A DNA stretch of 64,000 nucleotides from Lachnospiraceae bacterium. Lineage in GTDB: Bacteria > Bacillota > Clostridia > Lachnospirales > Lachnospiraceae. Numbering within the stretch: the stretch's first letter is position 1; each line of letters begins with the position of its first letter. The notes under the pieces are model-generated. The model did not search any database. It had not been told where the DNA came from and saw nothing but the letters and a program-made list of their open reading frames with translations. Positions 51,551-60,310 of this stretch are shown one piece after another. A program made the translations under genes and the position numbers. Location: the NCBI GenBank assembly GCA_022845955.1, contig AP025576.1:2294001-2358000 (forward strand), given 5' to 3'.

Positions 51551-53594
51551 ACAGATAGTTGCGTTATCGGTAGATAAGATCCAAACATTTTTGACAGAAG
51601 TTATACATTCTCATGTACAAGAAAAGCAAACGGAAGATGCCACATTAAAAGGAATAAGAAATTCATCATACCAGATATCGAATGGATTTTTTAAATCGAT
51701 ACAGGATACATTCCCTGAATCCGATAAAGATGTACTTTTGGAATGCTCAGGGGTGTATATCTTTCGGTTCACCTTATCGGAAGAGGAGCTGGAGAAACGA
51801 CTCAATGCATTATTTTCAGATTATTATAGGGAATCACAGGGGCAGAAATTGATCCGGTGGGTGCATTTTTCTTCGGAGGGCTTAAGCAATATCGCTGCTA
51901 TAAACGAAGCAAAGAAACGATTGAAGCAAACAAAAAACTGGAATGAGATAGTAAGGAAGAACCAGGATTTACTTTTTTCTTTTTGTCAGGTGCCCAAAGA
52001 GGATAATCAATCTTATTTTTATAGGAATCAGGAAATTTTTCCGGCATTTGCAGAGGATATTAATTCATTATACGGAAGAGAAGATGGCGAGAAAGAAGAT
52101 GACGTAAATGAGGGTAAAAAGCGTTTCCGTATCGCTGTCTTAAAAGCTGATTTAGATAAAATGGGGGCGATGTTCAAGGGTATTAAGGATTACCAGGACT
52201 ATAGAAATATCAGTCAGATTTTGAATGAGATGATTTCTTTGACAGGGCTGCATCAGGCGGCGGCTGCATGCGCTCCGAAGGGAAAGAACGGATGGCTTTT
52301 TCCGTTATATATTGCGGGAGATGATATTTTTTTTGCGGTAGCCCTTGAAGATTTGATTGACGGGATTAACGTCTGCAGGCAGATTATGCAGACTGTGAAT
52401 GATAAAATTAATAGTACCGGCAATCCAACAAAACTTGCCATGAGTATTGGTGTTGAAATTACATTTAACAGAGAGCCTATTCGCTATTATATGGAGATGG
52501 TTGAGATACAGCTGAAGAATGCAAAGTCTCAAACTGTGCCAAAAGCCTTGGAGCCGTTTTTTATAATGAAGCTCTCTGTGGGTAACCTGACCTTTTTTAA
52601 TATAGATTATGGGATGATAAAAGAGACGAGAGAGGCATTGAAGTGCAGCGAGGGAGGAAAAAGGGGATGCAGATGTGAGAATTGCAGCATGAAATCAGAA
52701 ATAAAACGACAGCTGCAGAATGTTCCTATTTGGAATTTCTTTCTTAATGATGTGAATGTCCTGAATTATATAAGAAGTAGTAAAAGCGGTTGTTCGGAAC
52801 AGTTGGGTAAGCCAAACTTTTTCTATACACTGCTAGAAGACATTACAGAGGAAGCGATCCGGAATAATCCAGTAAAATATATCAACCATGTTCTGTACCA
52901 CTTAATGCCAGCCCATCTTGAGGATGCCGAACAAAGAGTTAGTAAACTGGAACAGCTTTTGAACAGTAATATTATTAAGCAGCTATACCAAAGGGATAGT
53001 CATGGTTTAAAGCTTGTTGTAAATAGAAACACAATGCAGCGTTTTGAGACATATCTGAGGTTAATGATATTTTTCTGTGATGCCCGTTTTCGGATTTCTA
53101 ATCAAGATGAATGGGAGACATATGAAAAAAAGTATCAACAGGATAAAAAGGACATAAGCAGTTATTTATTTAAGCAGCCGGCAAAACATCTTTATGAAAA
53201 TTGTTTAATAGGCAAAAATAAACAATTAACGGATGTTTTTGTGAAAATAGATAAAATTCCAAAGACACATAAAGAAGGTTATCGGCGGCTTATGATTGAA
53301 AAATCCATGTTTTTCCGATTGAGGGATGTGGATTCCATGCCGCTAGAAAAGGCGGCGGAAATAATAGAATTGCGGAATCCATCAACGCAGGAAGAGATGC
53401 AGAAAATTAATTTATGGAATGAAAAACGTATAAAGGAAGGCAAACATCCTAACCGCTTGTATTTTGATAAGAAAAGTTTTATCAAAATAGCAAAAAAAGA
53501 TAATGTGTGGAGTCCTGATTTTATTGACTCCCTGATGCTGTTTTATCAGTACCACGAAATGGTGATGATATCCCAAAAAAAGGATCGTGAATAG
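51543..53594 (+). CDS. cas10: Cas10-like large subunit, no HD domain, AGDD palm motif
   Basis: 683 residues. The first palm part begins IVALSVDKIQTFLTEVIHS; there is no N-terminal HD nuclease domain. The second palm has VLKADLDKMGAMFKG (about 200) and YIAGDDIFFAVAL, in which residue 258 is Ala where Cas10 has Gly (AGDD 258-261 for GGDD). A Cys cluster (CSEGGKRGCRCENC, about 375-390) matches the Cas10 zinc site. Both metal Asp residues remain, so cyclic-oligoadenylate synthesis is possible but not certain. The ATG at 51543 follows GGAAAGG and overlaps the nuclease gene. Confidence 0.8.
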   Translation: MVEQIVALSVDKIQTFLTEVIHSHVQEKQTEDATLKGIRNSSYQISNGFFKSIQDTFPESDKDVLLECSGVYIFRFTLSEEELEKRLNALFSDYYRESQGQKLIRWVHFSSEGLSNIAAINEAKKRLKQTKNWNEIVRKNQDLLFSFCQVPKEDNQSYFYRNQEIFPAFAEDINSLYGREDGEKEDDVNEGKKRFRIAVLKADLDKMGAMFKGIKDYQDYRNISQILNEMISLTGLHQAAAACAPKGKNGWLFPLYIAGDDIFFAVALEDLIDGINVCRQIMQTVNDKINSTGNPTKLAMSIGVEITFNREPIRYYMEMVEIQLKNAKSQTVPKALEPFFIMKLSVGNLTFFNIDYGMIKETREALKCSEGGKRGCRCENCSMKSEIKRQLQNVPIWNFFLNDVNVLNYIRSSKSGCSEQLGKPNFFYTLLEDITEEAIRNNPVKYINHVLYHLMPAHLEDAEQRVSKLEQLLNSNIIKQLYQRDSHGLKLVVNRNTMQRFETYLRLMIFFCDARFRISNQDEWETYEKKYQQDKKDISSYLFKQPAKHLYENCLIGKNKQLTDVFVKIDKIPKTHKEGYRRLMIEKSMFFRLRDVDSMPLEKAAEIIELRNPSTQEEMQKINLWNEKRIKEGKHPNRLYFDKKSFIKIAKKDNVWSPDFIDSLMLFYQYHEMVMISQKKDRE

Positions 53595-53607
53595 GAGACT
53601 TTGTAGA

Positions 53608-54342
53608 ATGAAGAATATTATAAATGCAAGAATAAAAACTCTTTCAAATCTCTTTATCGGAGGAGCGCCGATGCCATTTGAGATTGGCGGAATTGATCAA
53701 TGGACAGCAGTAGATGAAGAGGGATTCCCGTGCATTCCCGCTTCCTCATTAAAAGGAGCTCTTCACGCGATCGTCAGGGAGGATCAGAGTGAAGAAGCAT
53801 TCAGAATTGCCCGGTTGTATTCAGATATGATAAAAAAAGAAAAGGAGGAGAACTGGGAGCAGATTAAGGAATGCTGTAAGGAAAATAAAGAGGCGCTAAC
53901 GCGAATTGAAAAGAGATATTCACATGCGATATCACATGCATCGGCAGCGGACCTTTTTGGGATTCGAGAGTTTAATAATACTCCTAAGTTGTTATTTAAT
54001 GACTTACGGTTAAAAAAGGAATACCGGGATTTAAAAAAATGCTTTTCCATTGATGCGAAGACATCGATAATTTATGATGGAATGGAACCAAAGTCGAACC
54101 CGCGTACTTATAAAACAGCAAGGGTTGGCCTGGAATTTGAAGGAGAGATTGAATTATACCGTTTTATACCTAAATATTTTAATGAATACGACGCTCAGAT
54201 ATGTAAAGAGTATATTATCTATAATCTGACAAAATTTAATGAGGGTGTTTACCGGCTTGGAAATTCAAAAAGCCGCGGTTATGGAAAGATATATGTATCT
54301 GTCATTGAAAACGATGGAGGAGAGGGAAGTGAAAAACTATAA
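53608..54342 (+). CDS. csm3: Csm3-like Cas7 backbone protein
   Basis: 244 residues, a RAMP protein. LFIGGAPMPFEIGGIDQW corresponds to the Csm3 loop that holds the target-RNA-cutting Asp, here Asp 30, and IPASSLKGALH is the canonical Cas7 motif. A late GNSKSRGYGKI is the glycine-rich loop. The catalytic Asp is kept, so cutting of bound RNA every six bases is plausible. GGAG lies 11 bases before the ATG. Its 3' end overlaps the next gene. Confidence 0.82.
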   Translation: MKNIINARIKTLSNLFIGGAPMPFEIGGIDQWTAVDEEGFPCIPASSLKGALHAIVREDQSEEAFRIARLYSDMIKKEKEENWEQIKECCKENKEALTRIEKRYSHAISHASAADLFGIREFNNTPKLLFNDLRLKKEYRDLKKCFSIDAKTSIIYDGMEPKSNPRTYKTARVGLEFEGEIELYRFIPKYFNEYDAQICKEYIIYNLTKFNEGVYRLGNSKSRGYGKIYVSVIENDGGEGSEKL

Positions 54343-55306
54343 AATCTTATTAAAATCTTCAGGTGCAATTACTCAGCTTCCCGATTCTCAGAAAGTATTT
54401 GGAGCGCTTGCTACGAAATATGCGGAAGCAAACGGTAATGATAAAGCGGCACAGATGGTAAAAGATGTTTTTGATAAAGAAAGTCATTTGGCTTTATCTA
54501 ATGTAATGCCATTACATTATTTCCCCATGCCTCAGGATTATGTTATAGATAAGCTGGCAGGAAAAGGGAAGGATGGAGAAGATATAAAAGAACGACGAAG
54601 GGCAGTTAAAGAGAGGGCTTATGTGAAGTATGGAGATCTAATACGACTGCAGGAAGATCTAGATTTATGCGATAAAATATTTCCATATATAAAGCAGTCT
54701 GATGGACAGCAGCTTAGGGCTTCGATAGAAAGCGTTATATATGGTATCGAAGGATTGGAATCGAAATTGTACACAGTCCCTATCTTAAAACTGAGGGAAG
54801 TGAAGCGGAATAAGTATGGCAAGGAAACCGTGGGTACGGTATCCGATTTTTGCTTTTACCTGCAGGGAAATGAAGGTGGGTGGTTAACTGCTATGCTTGA
54901 ATTGATAAACGAAATGCTGCAAAGCGGGACAACACTTATTTTAGGGAAACGGGCATCTCAAGGGTTAAATAAGTATCGGATAGCGGGCGTTGAGCAAATA
55001 GAACTTCCTAAAGCAGAATGTTATTTAAATTTAGGTATGCTGCTTCCTGATAAGATTAACTTTACCTCTTCTACATTAAAATTATTTACATCAGAAAGGC
55101 GTCCGTATGTAATGGCGGGGGGCTGGAATAAAAATGGCAACAAATATTTTATAAGTTTCATAGAAAGTGGAAGTATTATCGTTTTGCGTGACGGAGTGGA
55201 ACAGGCAGGAAAGTGTGTGCTTTCACCATTTAATAAAGGCAGAGATATCGTATTTGGAAATGCATTTTTGTATCCTGTCGTTTGGAGAAAAGAGGGAGAC
55301 GCATGA
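54329..55306 (+). CDS. csm4: Csm4-like Cas5 protein
   Basis: 325 residues. KNYKILLKSSGAITQLPDSQ resembles the Csm4 N-terminus, and the GTTLILGKRASQGLNKYRI block is the glycine-rich RAMP motif (about residue 215). Csm4 holds the 5' tag of the crRNA next to Cas10. The GTG at 54329 is chosen because GGAGG lies eight bases upstream within csm3; an ATG at 54314 would overlap that site. Overlaps csm5 by four bases (ATGA). Confidence 0.78.
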   Translation: MKNYKILLKSSGAITQLPDSQKVFGALATKYAEANGNDKAAQMVKDVFDKESHLALSNVMPLHYFPMPQDYVIDKLAGKGKDGEDIKERRRAVKERAYVKYGDLIRLQEDLDLCDKIFPYIKQSDGQQLRASIESVIYGIEGLESKLYTVPILKLREVKRNKYGKETVGTVSDFCFYLQGNEGGWLTAMLELINEMLQSGTTLILGKRASQGLNKYRIAGVEQIELPKAECYLNLGMLLPDKINFTSSTLKLFTSERRPYVMAGGWNKNGNKYFISFIESGSIIVLRDGVEQAGKCVLSPFNKGRDIVFGNAFLYPVVWRKEGDA

Positions 55307-56073
55307 AAAAGATTACATATGCTTTGAAACTGGAATCCAGCTTAATTGTATCCCCAAGATCCGGAAGGGCTTTATACAGAGAAATGGATGAATTTTGTAC
55401 GACACCTGAAGTAGAACCTGTTGAGAATAATCAAAAACGAGAAATAAAAGTGATCTATCCGTTTTATCAGTATGGAGAATATCAAAAATACGATCCCGAA
55501 CATACCGATTATTACCTGCCGGGAAGTTCGGTAAAAGGTGCACTAAAGGGAGAAAATACGGCTGGAATTCAATTTATGGCAGATGATGTAATGGTTCCAA
55601 CGGATGGAATTGTTCTTCGGAATTTATGGAAAGCACAATATCTGAAGGAAGAAGAGAAGGCTGAATTTGCTGTTTTTTTTAATAATGTTGGTATTGAAAT
55701 GATAAAAGATGGAACGAATTTATATGGAGAGCTATATTTGGACGAAAACATAGAGTTTGCAGAACTATTACGAACCGCAAATAAAGCGACAAAAGATAAA
55801 ATAGTACAGATGTGTGCGTATCTCGAAATGCTCCTGACAAAGAATTATAAAGAGGAAGCTTTAAAGAATTATCTGCTTGAAATAAAGAGAAACCTGTCTG
55901 CCTATCAAAATAAAAATGATGTCATTTTGCTTGGCGGATATAAGGGATTGCTTCATTCTATATTATTGGATTGCAAGAAACGGGAGTTGACGGGAGGCTT
56001 GTTTATTGATTATAAGACTAAGCTGCCTCATGGACTTGTAAAAATGTGGGAATGTTGTTTGAAAGCAGAATAG
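55303..56073 (+). CDS. csm5: Csm5-like RAMP protein (short)
   Basis: 256 residues. YYLPGSSVKGALKGE is the Csm5/Cas7 motif (about residue 68) and the strands KITYALKLESSLIVSPRSGR fit the RAMP ferredoxin fold. It is roughly 100 residues shorter than usual Csm5. It is the last gene of the operon; no csm2, csm6, cas1, cas2 or repeats follow, and the minus-strand ABC gene begins 31 bases on. Confidence 0.72.
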   Translation: MKKITYALKLESSLIVSPRSGRALYREMDEFCTTPEVEPVENNQKREIKVIYPFYQYGEYQKYDPEHTDYYLPGSSVKGALKGENTAGIQFMADDVMVPTDGIVLRNLWKAQYLKEEEKAEFAVFFNNVGIEMIKDGTNLYGELYLDENIEFAELLRTANKATKDKIVQMCAYLEMLLTKNYKEEALKNYLLEIKRNLSAYQNKNDVILLGGYKGLLHSILLDCKKRELTGGLFIDYKTKLPHGLVKMWECCLKAE

Positions 56074-56104
56074 GAAAGGGGCTGTAATATCTTTTATACC
56101 CTCC

Positions 56105-56782
56105 TCACTGCCTTTCATCCCTCACCACCCTACCATCCGCAATACCAATAACCCGTTCTGCCTGCAGCGCAATATTTTCATCATGCGTAACAAGAACAAG
56201 CGTCTGCCCGTATTTTTTATGGCTTTCCTTCAGCAGACGTATTATTTCCTGTCCATTCCTGCTGTCCAGGCTTCCGGTAGGTTCATCGGCGAGCACAATG
56301 GCGGGCGCATTCATCAATGCCCGTCCGATGGCGGCCCGCTGCTGCTGCCCGCCGGAAAGCTGATTCGGCAGATGGTTTTTGCGGTCTTCCAGACCAAGCA
56401 GGGACAACAGGTCGTTCAAGCGTTCCCGGTTGACCCTGCGCTTATCCATGAGTATAGGCAGGGTAATATTTTCCTCCACACTCAGCGTTGGGAGCAGATT
56501 ATGGAACTGATAGATCAATCCGACCTGCCGTCTGCGGAAAATCGCAAGCTTTTCACAGCTCTGCGCATAGATATCCTGCCCGTCCAAATATACTTTTCCG
56601 CTTGTCGGCGCGTCAACTCCTGCAATCGTATGCAGTAAAGTGGATTTCCCGGATCCGGAAGAACCTATAATAGCGGCGAATTCTCCTTTTTCGAGCTGAA
56701 GGGATACATGGTCAAGTGCGGTGACCCGGTTTTCATCTCTGCCATAGATTTTACATACTTCTTCCAATTTGATAAATTCCAT
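56105..56782 (-). CDS. ABC transporter ATP-binding protein, BceA/MacB type
   Basis: 225 residues. Walker A GSSGSGKST, Q-loop YQFHNLLP, signature QLSGGQQQRAAIGRA and Walker B IVLADEPTGSLD are complete. This subfamily powers BceB-type permeases that sense and remove cell-wall antibiotics. The permease gene that should follow is missing: csm5 of the defence island ends 31 bases away. The ATG at 56782 (MEFIKLEEV) follows AAGGGAG. Confidence 0.9.
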   Translation of the reverse strand: MEFIKLEEVCKIYGRDENRVTALDHVSLQLEKGEFAAIIGSSGSGKSTLLHTIAGVDAPTSGKVYLDGQDIYAQSCEKLAIFRRRQVGLIYQFHNLLPTLSVEENITLPILMDKRRVNRERLNDLLSLLGLEDRKNHLPNQLSGGQQQRAAIGRALMNAPAIVLADEPTGSLDSRNGQEIIRLLKESHKKYGQTLVLVTHDENIALQAERVIGIADGRVVRDERQ

Positions 56783-56862
56783 TTGGGGACTCCCTTTCCT
56801 GACTGATAAACAAGATATATAGCATACCTCTTCCAAGTTTGTGATTTTGATGTGAGAAACCG

Positions 56863-57852
56863 TTATTTGGGAAAACGGATAATGAACATGGCGCCGCCCT
56901 GGGGATGGTTCTTGGCAGTGATGGTTCCGCCCTGTCCTGTAATAATCGTTTTACAAAGGGCCAGTCCTATTCCATACCCGGCAGTGCTGGAATTCTTTCC
57001 GCGGTAAAACCTGTTAAAAAGACAGGGAAGCTCTTCTTTTTTAAATCCTGTTCCGCTGTCATGGATAGTCAGCTCCGTGAACAAAAGGTTATCTTCACAG
57101 GTGATTTCAATTTTTCCATTATCGCCTGCATTTTCCATACAGTTTTTCAGAATATTTTGAATGGCTTCCGAGAGCCAGTTTACATCGCCGGAAATCAGGA
57201 TACCTTTAGGCACATTTATCTGCAGCGATATATTATGAAGCTCCAGGGGGATCATAAGCTGGCGGAGCGCGGCAGTGAATACCTGCTTCAGTTCAACCGG
57301 TTCTTTTTGGAAAACAACAATACCTGCATCCAGCCGTGATAATTTCAAAAGAGAGGTGAGCAGCCAGTCCATACGCACCAGCAAATCCTCTGTTTCCCGT
57401 AGCAAGCTTTTCCGCTCCTCTTTATCCGGATTGGTTTCAAGGAAAGACAAAATAAGGGTTATGGACGTGAGAGGGGTGCGCAGCTGGTGGGCAATATCGG
57501 CCAGGGAATCTGCGAGATGTTCTTTCTCTTTTTTTAAAGCGTCATTTTGCTCCCGGATACGCAGCATCATTTTTGTTATTTCGCTTTCGAGAATAGAAAG
57601 CTCCCCTTCCTCCGATTCCGTAACAAAAAGGTGGTCGGCATTATGGAGGACAAGGTCAATTTGTTCGGAAATCTGCATGATGTTTTTATATCTGGCGTTT
57701 GTGAATACAAAAAAGGCCGTTCCGAAGGCGGCGGAAGAACACAGGGCAAGTATGCCTGCCGCCCGGTCCATACGGAAACCCAGCGTGACGGAAACAGCAG
57801 CTAATGCTAAGAATATAACGGTGAACCGCCGGTATTCCTTATTCCGAAGCAT
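56863..57852 (-). CDS. Sensor histidine kinase (BceS-like)
   Basis: 329 residues. Two N-terminal helices with a very short outer loop (about 9-50) mark an intramembrane-sensing kinase, which normally senses through the ABC transporter. H-box DIAHQLRTPLTS (about residue 120), N-box NILKNCMENA and G-boxes DSGTGF and GYGIGLAL are intact. It overlaps the response regulator gene by 14 bases. Confidence 0.92.
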   Translation of the reverse strand: MLRNKEYRRFTVIFLALAAVSVTLGFRMDRAAGILALCSSAAFGTAFFVFTNARYKNIMQISEQIDLVLHNADHLFVTESEEGELSILESEITKMMLRIREQNDALKKEKEHLADSLADIAHQLRTPLTSITLILSFLETNPDKEERKSLLRETEDLLVRMDWLLTSLLKLSRLDAGIVVFQKEPVELKQVFTAALRQLMIPLELHNISLQINVPKGILISGDVNWLSEAIQNILKNCMENAGDNGKIEITCEDNLLFTELTIHDSGTGFKKEELPCLFNRFYRGKNSSTAGYGIGLALCKTIITGQGGTITAKNHPQGGAMFIIRFPK

Positions 57853-58525
57853 GTCCGTCCCCCATTCTGTATCCTGTCCCGCGTACAGTTAGTATAATTT
57901 GCGGATTGGCCGGATCATTTTCTATCTTTTCCCGCAGACGTTTGATATAAACAGTCAGTGTGTTGTCATTTACAAATTCACCGGCAGCATCCCATAATTC
58001 ATCCAGCAGTCTGCTCCTTGTGATAATACTTTTGGGGTTGTTGATGAATACCAGAAGCAAGCGGTATTCCAAAGCGGAAAGGAAGACTTCATTCCCGTCT
58101 TTTTTTACAACACCGCTTGCCGTGTCAACATGCAGGCCGTTACCTGTAAAAACAGGAGAGAAACCCGTGTTTTTCCGGAGAGCGGTTTTTATACGTGCAA
58201 TCAGCTCGCGGGGACGGAACGGCTTGGTGATATAATCATCCGCCCCTATATTCAGCCCGGTGACAACACTGGCTTCATCACTGAAAGCGGTTAAAAAGAT
58301 TACGGGTATATCCTGGGCTTCTTTAATCTCCGTACAGACCGTAAAGCCGTTTCCATCAGGCAGAGAAATATCTATCAGCGCCAGGTCATATTTTTTCCCC
58401 GACAGCGCTGCAAGGGCGTCATCCCGCGTGGGTGCGTGGGTTACGGTGAAGCCCTCCGTGCGGAGCAGAAGTATTAGATTTTTGGCGATAGTCATATCAT
58501 CCTCGACCAAAAATATTTGTTTCAT
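57839..58525 (-). CDS. OmpR-family response regulator (BceR-like)
   Basis: 228 residues. The receiver domain has IFLVEDDMTIAKNL at the start and the phospho-acceptor Asp in LALIDISLPDG; the C-terminal winged helix ends NDNTLTVYIKRLREKIENDP. AAAGGAAGG precedes the ATG. First gene of the RR-HK-ABC unit, probably controlling resistance to cell-wall-active peptides. Confidence 0.93.
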   Translation of the reverse strand: MKQIFLVEDDMTIAKNLILLLRTEGFTVTHAPTRDDALAALSGKKYDLALIDISLPDGNGFTVCTEIKEAQDIPVIFLTAFSDEASVVTGLNIGADDYITKPFRPRELIARIKTALRKNTGFSPVFTGNGLHVDTASGVVKKDGNEVFLSALEYRLLLVFINNPKSIITRSRLLDELWDAAGEFVNDNTLTVYIKRLREKIENDPANPQIILTVRGTGYRMGDGHASE

Positions 58526-58617
58526 GTAGTACCTTCCTTTATTTTATATTCATTTGTTACCAGTGAAAAGGGTTCACTCCGGTGGGAACATATAAGCAGG
58601 TTAATGAAAGTCATTCA

Positions 58618-58873
58618 CGCAAACTTCGCAGGTGCCAAATGGCCCTCCGCCCGCTGTCTGTACGACCCTCCCGAGTCTGAAAAGGATTTCCGCAGGTCCG
58701 TCAGACCGGGCATTCCGATGAGCCCAGAAGCGTCAAGTGTGTCAGATTAGGCTGACACACTTGACTGGTCTCATCTCCATTGTCTGAAAGGTACCTGCGA
58801 AAATTCCTTTTCAGTCCCGGGAGGGTCGTACAGACAGCGGGCGGAGGGCCATTTGGCACCTGCGAAGTTTGCG
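58618..58873. mobile_element. 256-bp foldback (MITE-like) element with 7-bp target duplication
   Basis: Two perfectly complementary 56-base arms (58618-58673 and 58818-58873) extend with few mismatches to 58697 and 58794. Between them lies a second hairpin, TCAAGTGTGTCAG/CTGACACACTTGA with a six-base loop (58733-58764). The whole is flanked by the direct repeat TCATTCA (58611-58617 and 58874-58880). No reading frame is inside. Terminal inverted repeats plus a target duplication are the signs of a non-autonomous transposon. Confidence 0.8.
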
Positions 58874-59083
58874 TCATTCATGTAAATATAGTAAAAAGCA
58901 GCGATTTAGTTAATACATATTTTCCTATCATGATATCTATTATTGCATATATAATGAATAAAGTATATCCTCATATTAAAACAAGAATTAAAATTCAGAC
59001 ATATAAAATCATTAAACCACTTTTTTATATTATATAGGGAAGTAATCGGAAATTGCAGCCATATCGTTTATAAGGAAGATGAC

Positions 59084-59227
59084 ATGCACAGGATTTACAT
59101 GGATTCCCGGTGTAAGCAGAGATGCAGCTATTCTTTTGCTATCATGCTGCGTTTTCTATGGTATTACCTTCTGATTTCTATAATATTTCATGACGTTACA
59201 TTACAAGCAAGACTATTGCGAAATTAG
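59084..59227 (+). CDS. Possible small membrane peptide
   Basis: A 47-codon frame behind AAGGAAG. It starts MHRIYMDSRCKQRCSYSF and has a hydrophobic stretch (FLWYYLLISIIF). No known family. It could be chance. Confidence 0.25.
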   Translation: MHRIYMDSRCKQRCSYSFAIMLRFLWYYLLISIIFHDVTLQARLLRN

Positions 59228-59354
59228 TCATAAACAATTAGATCAGGAGGCAGAGGAATAACATCAATAGAATGATTTTTTCAGGAAAATAAGCATAAGC
59301 AGGCCCTGTCCCGCATAAGCTTTATTAGTAATTCAGAATGGAGGAAGAAAACCG

Positions 59355-59501
59355 ATGACCATATATCCCCTTTGTACAAGTTTACTGAAATTCAATACAT
59401 ATCGCAATATTGTGGAAAAGTATTATGCGTATAAGGTGAAAAGACCGTGTTTTCTTCTGCATCAGAACGATAAATGGACAATTGTGATGATAAATATGTA
59501 A
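59355..59501 (+). CDS. Possible small protein
   Basis: A 48-codon frame with an excellent GGAGGAAG seven bases before the ATG. It begins MTIYPLCTSLLKFNTYRNIV and ends WTIVMINM. It is mixed polar and hydrophobic and unknown to me. The strong ribosome site is the main support. Confidence 0.4.
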   Translation: MTIYPLCTSLLKFNTYRNIVEKYYAYKVKRPCFLLHQNDKWTIVMINM

Positions 59502-59926
59502 AAATACAGCTATAAAAAGAGGGCAAAGCATTCTGTGCTTTTGCCCTCCTGCTTACGGTAAGGTATGACTGCTCTCCAAAACGTTCAAATTCAGTATAAT
59601 CGGCATCAGAGCACGCTGTAAGCTTTTTTTGTGTAAGCATCTGTTTTCGGTTCCCTTTTATTTTTCCGCGAATTCTGCATAGCATTCTCAATGGTTCCGC
59701 TTTTGTCAAAGATAACTTTCCAAACCTGCCGTGTGGCAGCCGCCTCAGTATAAGCAAAGAGCCGTCTGAACGGTTACTATTTTTCCTATCCTATCCCATT
59801 AATTAAAATTACAAGAATAGTAATACGCGGAATTATATGGTAAAATAGAAAGGGTTCCTGTCTTATGTAAGGTAAGCAGAAGAACGTAAGGAAACGTGCA
59901 TATAAGGAAAAGAAAGGTCGGAAGCC

Positions 59927-60310
59927 ATGATGACGGTGAAAGAATGTTACGAACGTCTTGGAGCAGATTATGAAGATGTATGCTGCCGTTTGCTATCGGA
60001 AGAAAGAATCCTCAGGTTTTTACAGATGCTGCTTCGGGACGGCAGTTATCAGGAGTTGTGCGATGCCATGGGACGGCAGGATTATGAATGTGCCTTCCGT
60101 GCGGCGCATACGCTGAAGGGTGTCTTTTTCAACCTGAGCCTCACGCTCCAGGGGAAATGTGCTTCCGCCCTGACCGAGGCGCTGCGCAGCAGACAGGAGA
60201 ATGAGGAAATAAGGCCGCTGTTTGAACAGATGGTTTCCAGTTACCGGGAAATGTACGAAGCTATAGAAGAGCTGTCCGAATCGCAGACGGGAGGCAGCCG
60301 GAATGGATAA
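59927..60310 (+). CDS. Histidine phosphotransfer (Hpt) domain protein
   Basis: 127 residues, a single Hpt four-helix domain. The phosphorylated His is His 61 in AAHTLKGVFFNL. Such proteins pass phosphate between a hybrid kinase and a response regulator. Two ATGs (59927, 59930) share the same upstream GGAAG. It overlaps by eight bases the receiver-domain gene that follows, the likely phosphate partner. Confidence 0.9.
   Translation: MMTVKECYERLGADYEDVCCRLLSEERILRFLQMLLRDGSYQELCDAMGRQDYECAFRAAHTLKGVFFNLSLTLQGKCASALTEALRSRQENEEIRPLFEQMVSSYREMYEAIEELSESQTGGSRNG

Larger units (their letters stand above)
58881..59926 (+). other. Long AT-rich intergenic region
   Basis: About 1 kb without a sizeable gene. 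It holds two possible tiny genes (59084 and 59355, listed separately) and a hairpin AGGGCAAAGCA/TGCTTTTGCCCT (59520-59547) with a T-run on the minus-strand side. A TAAAAT box at about 59840 may be part of the promoter for the Hpt gene. I see nothing else. Confidence 0.5.

Noticed and set aside
58618..58873. Foldback region as a bidirectional terminator only
   Set aside because: No T-runs follow the arms and the flanking 7-bp duplication is better explained by transposition.
59392..59757. A 121-codon minus-strand frame ending near a hairpin with a T-run
   Set aside because: TTG start without a ribosome site, unnatural composition, and it runs through the hairpin.
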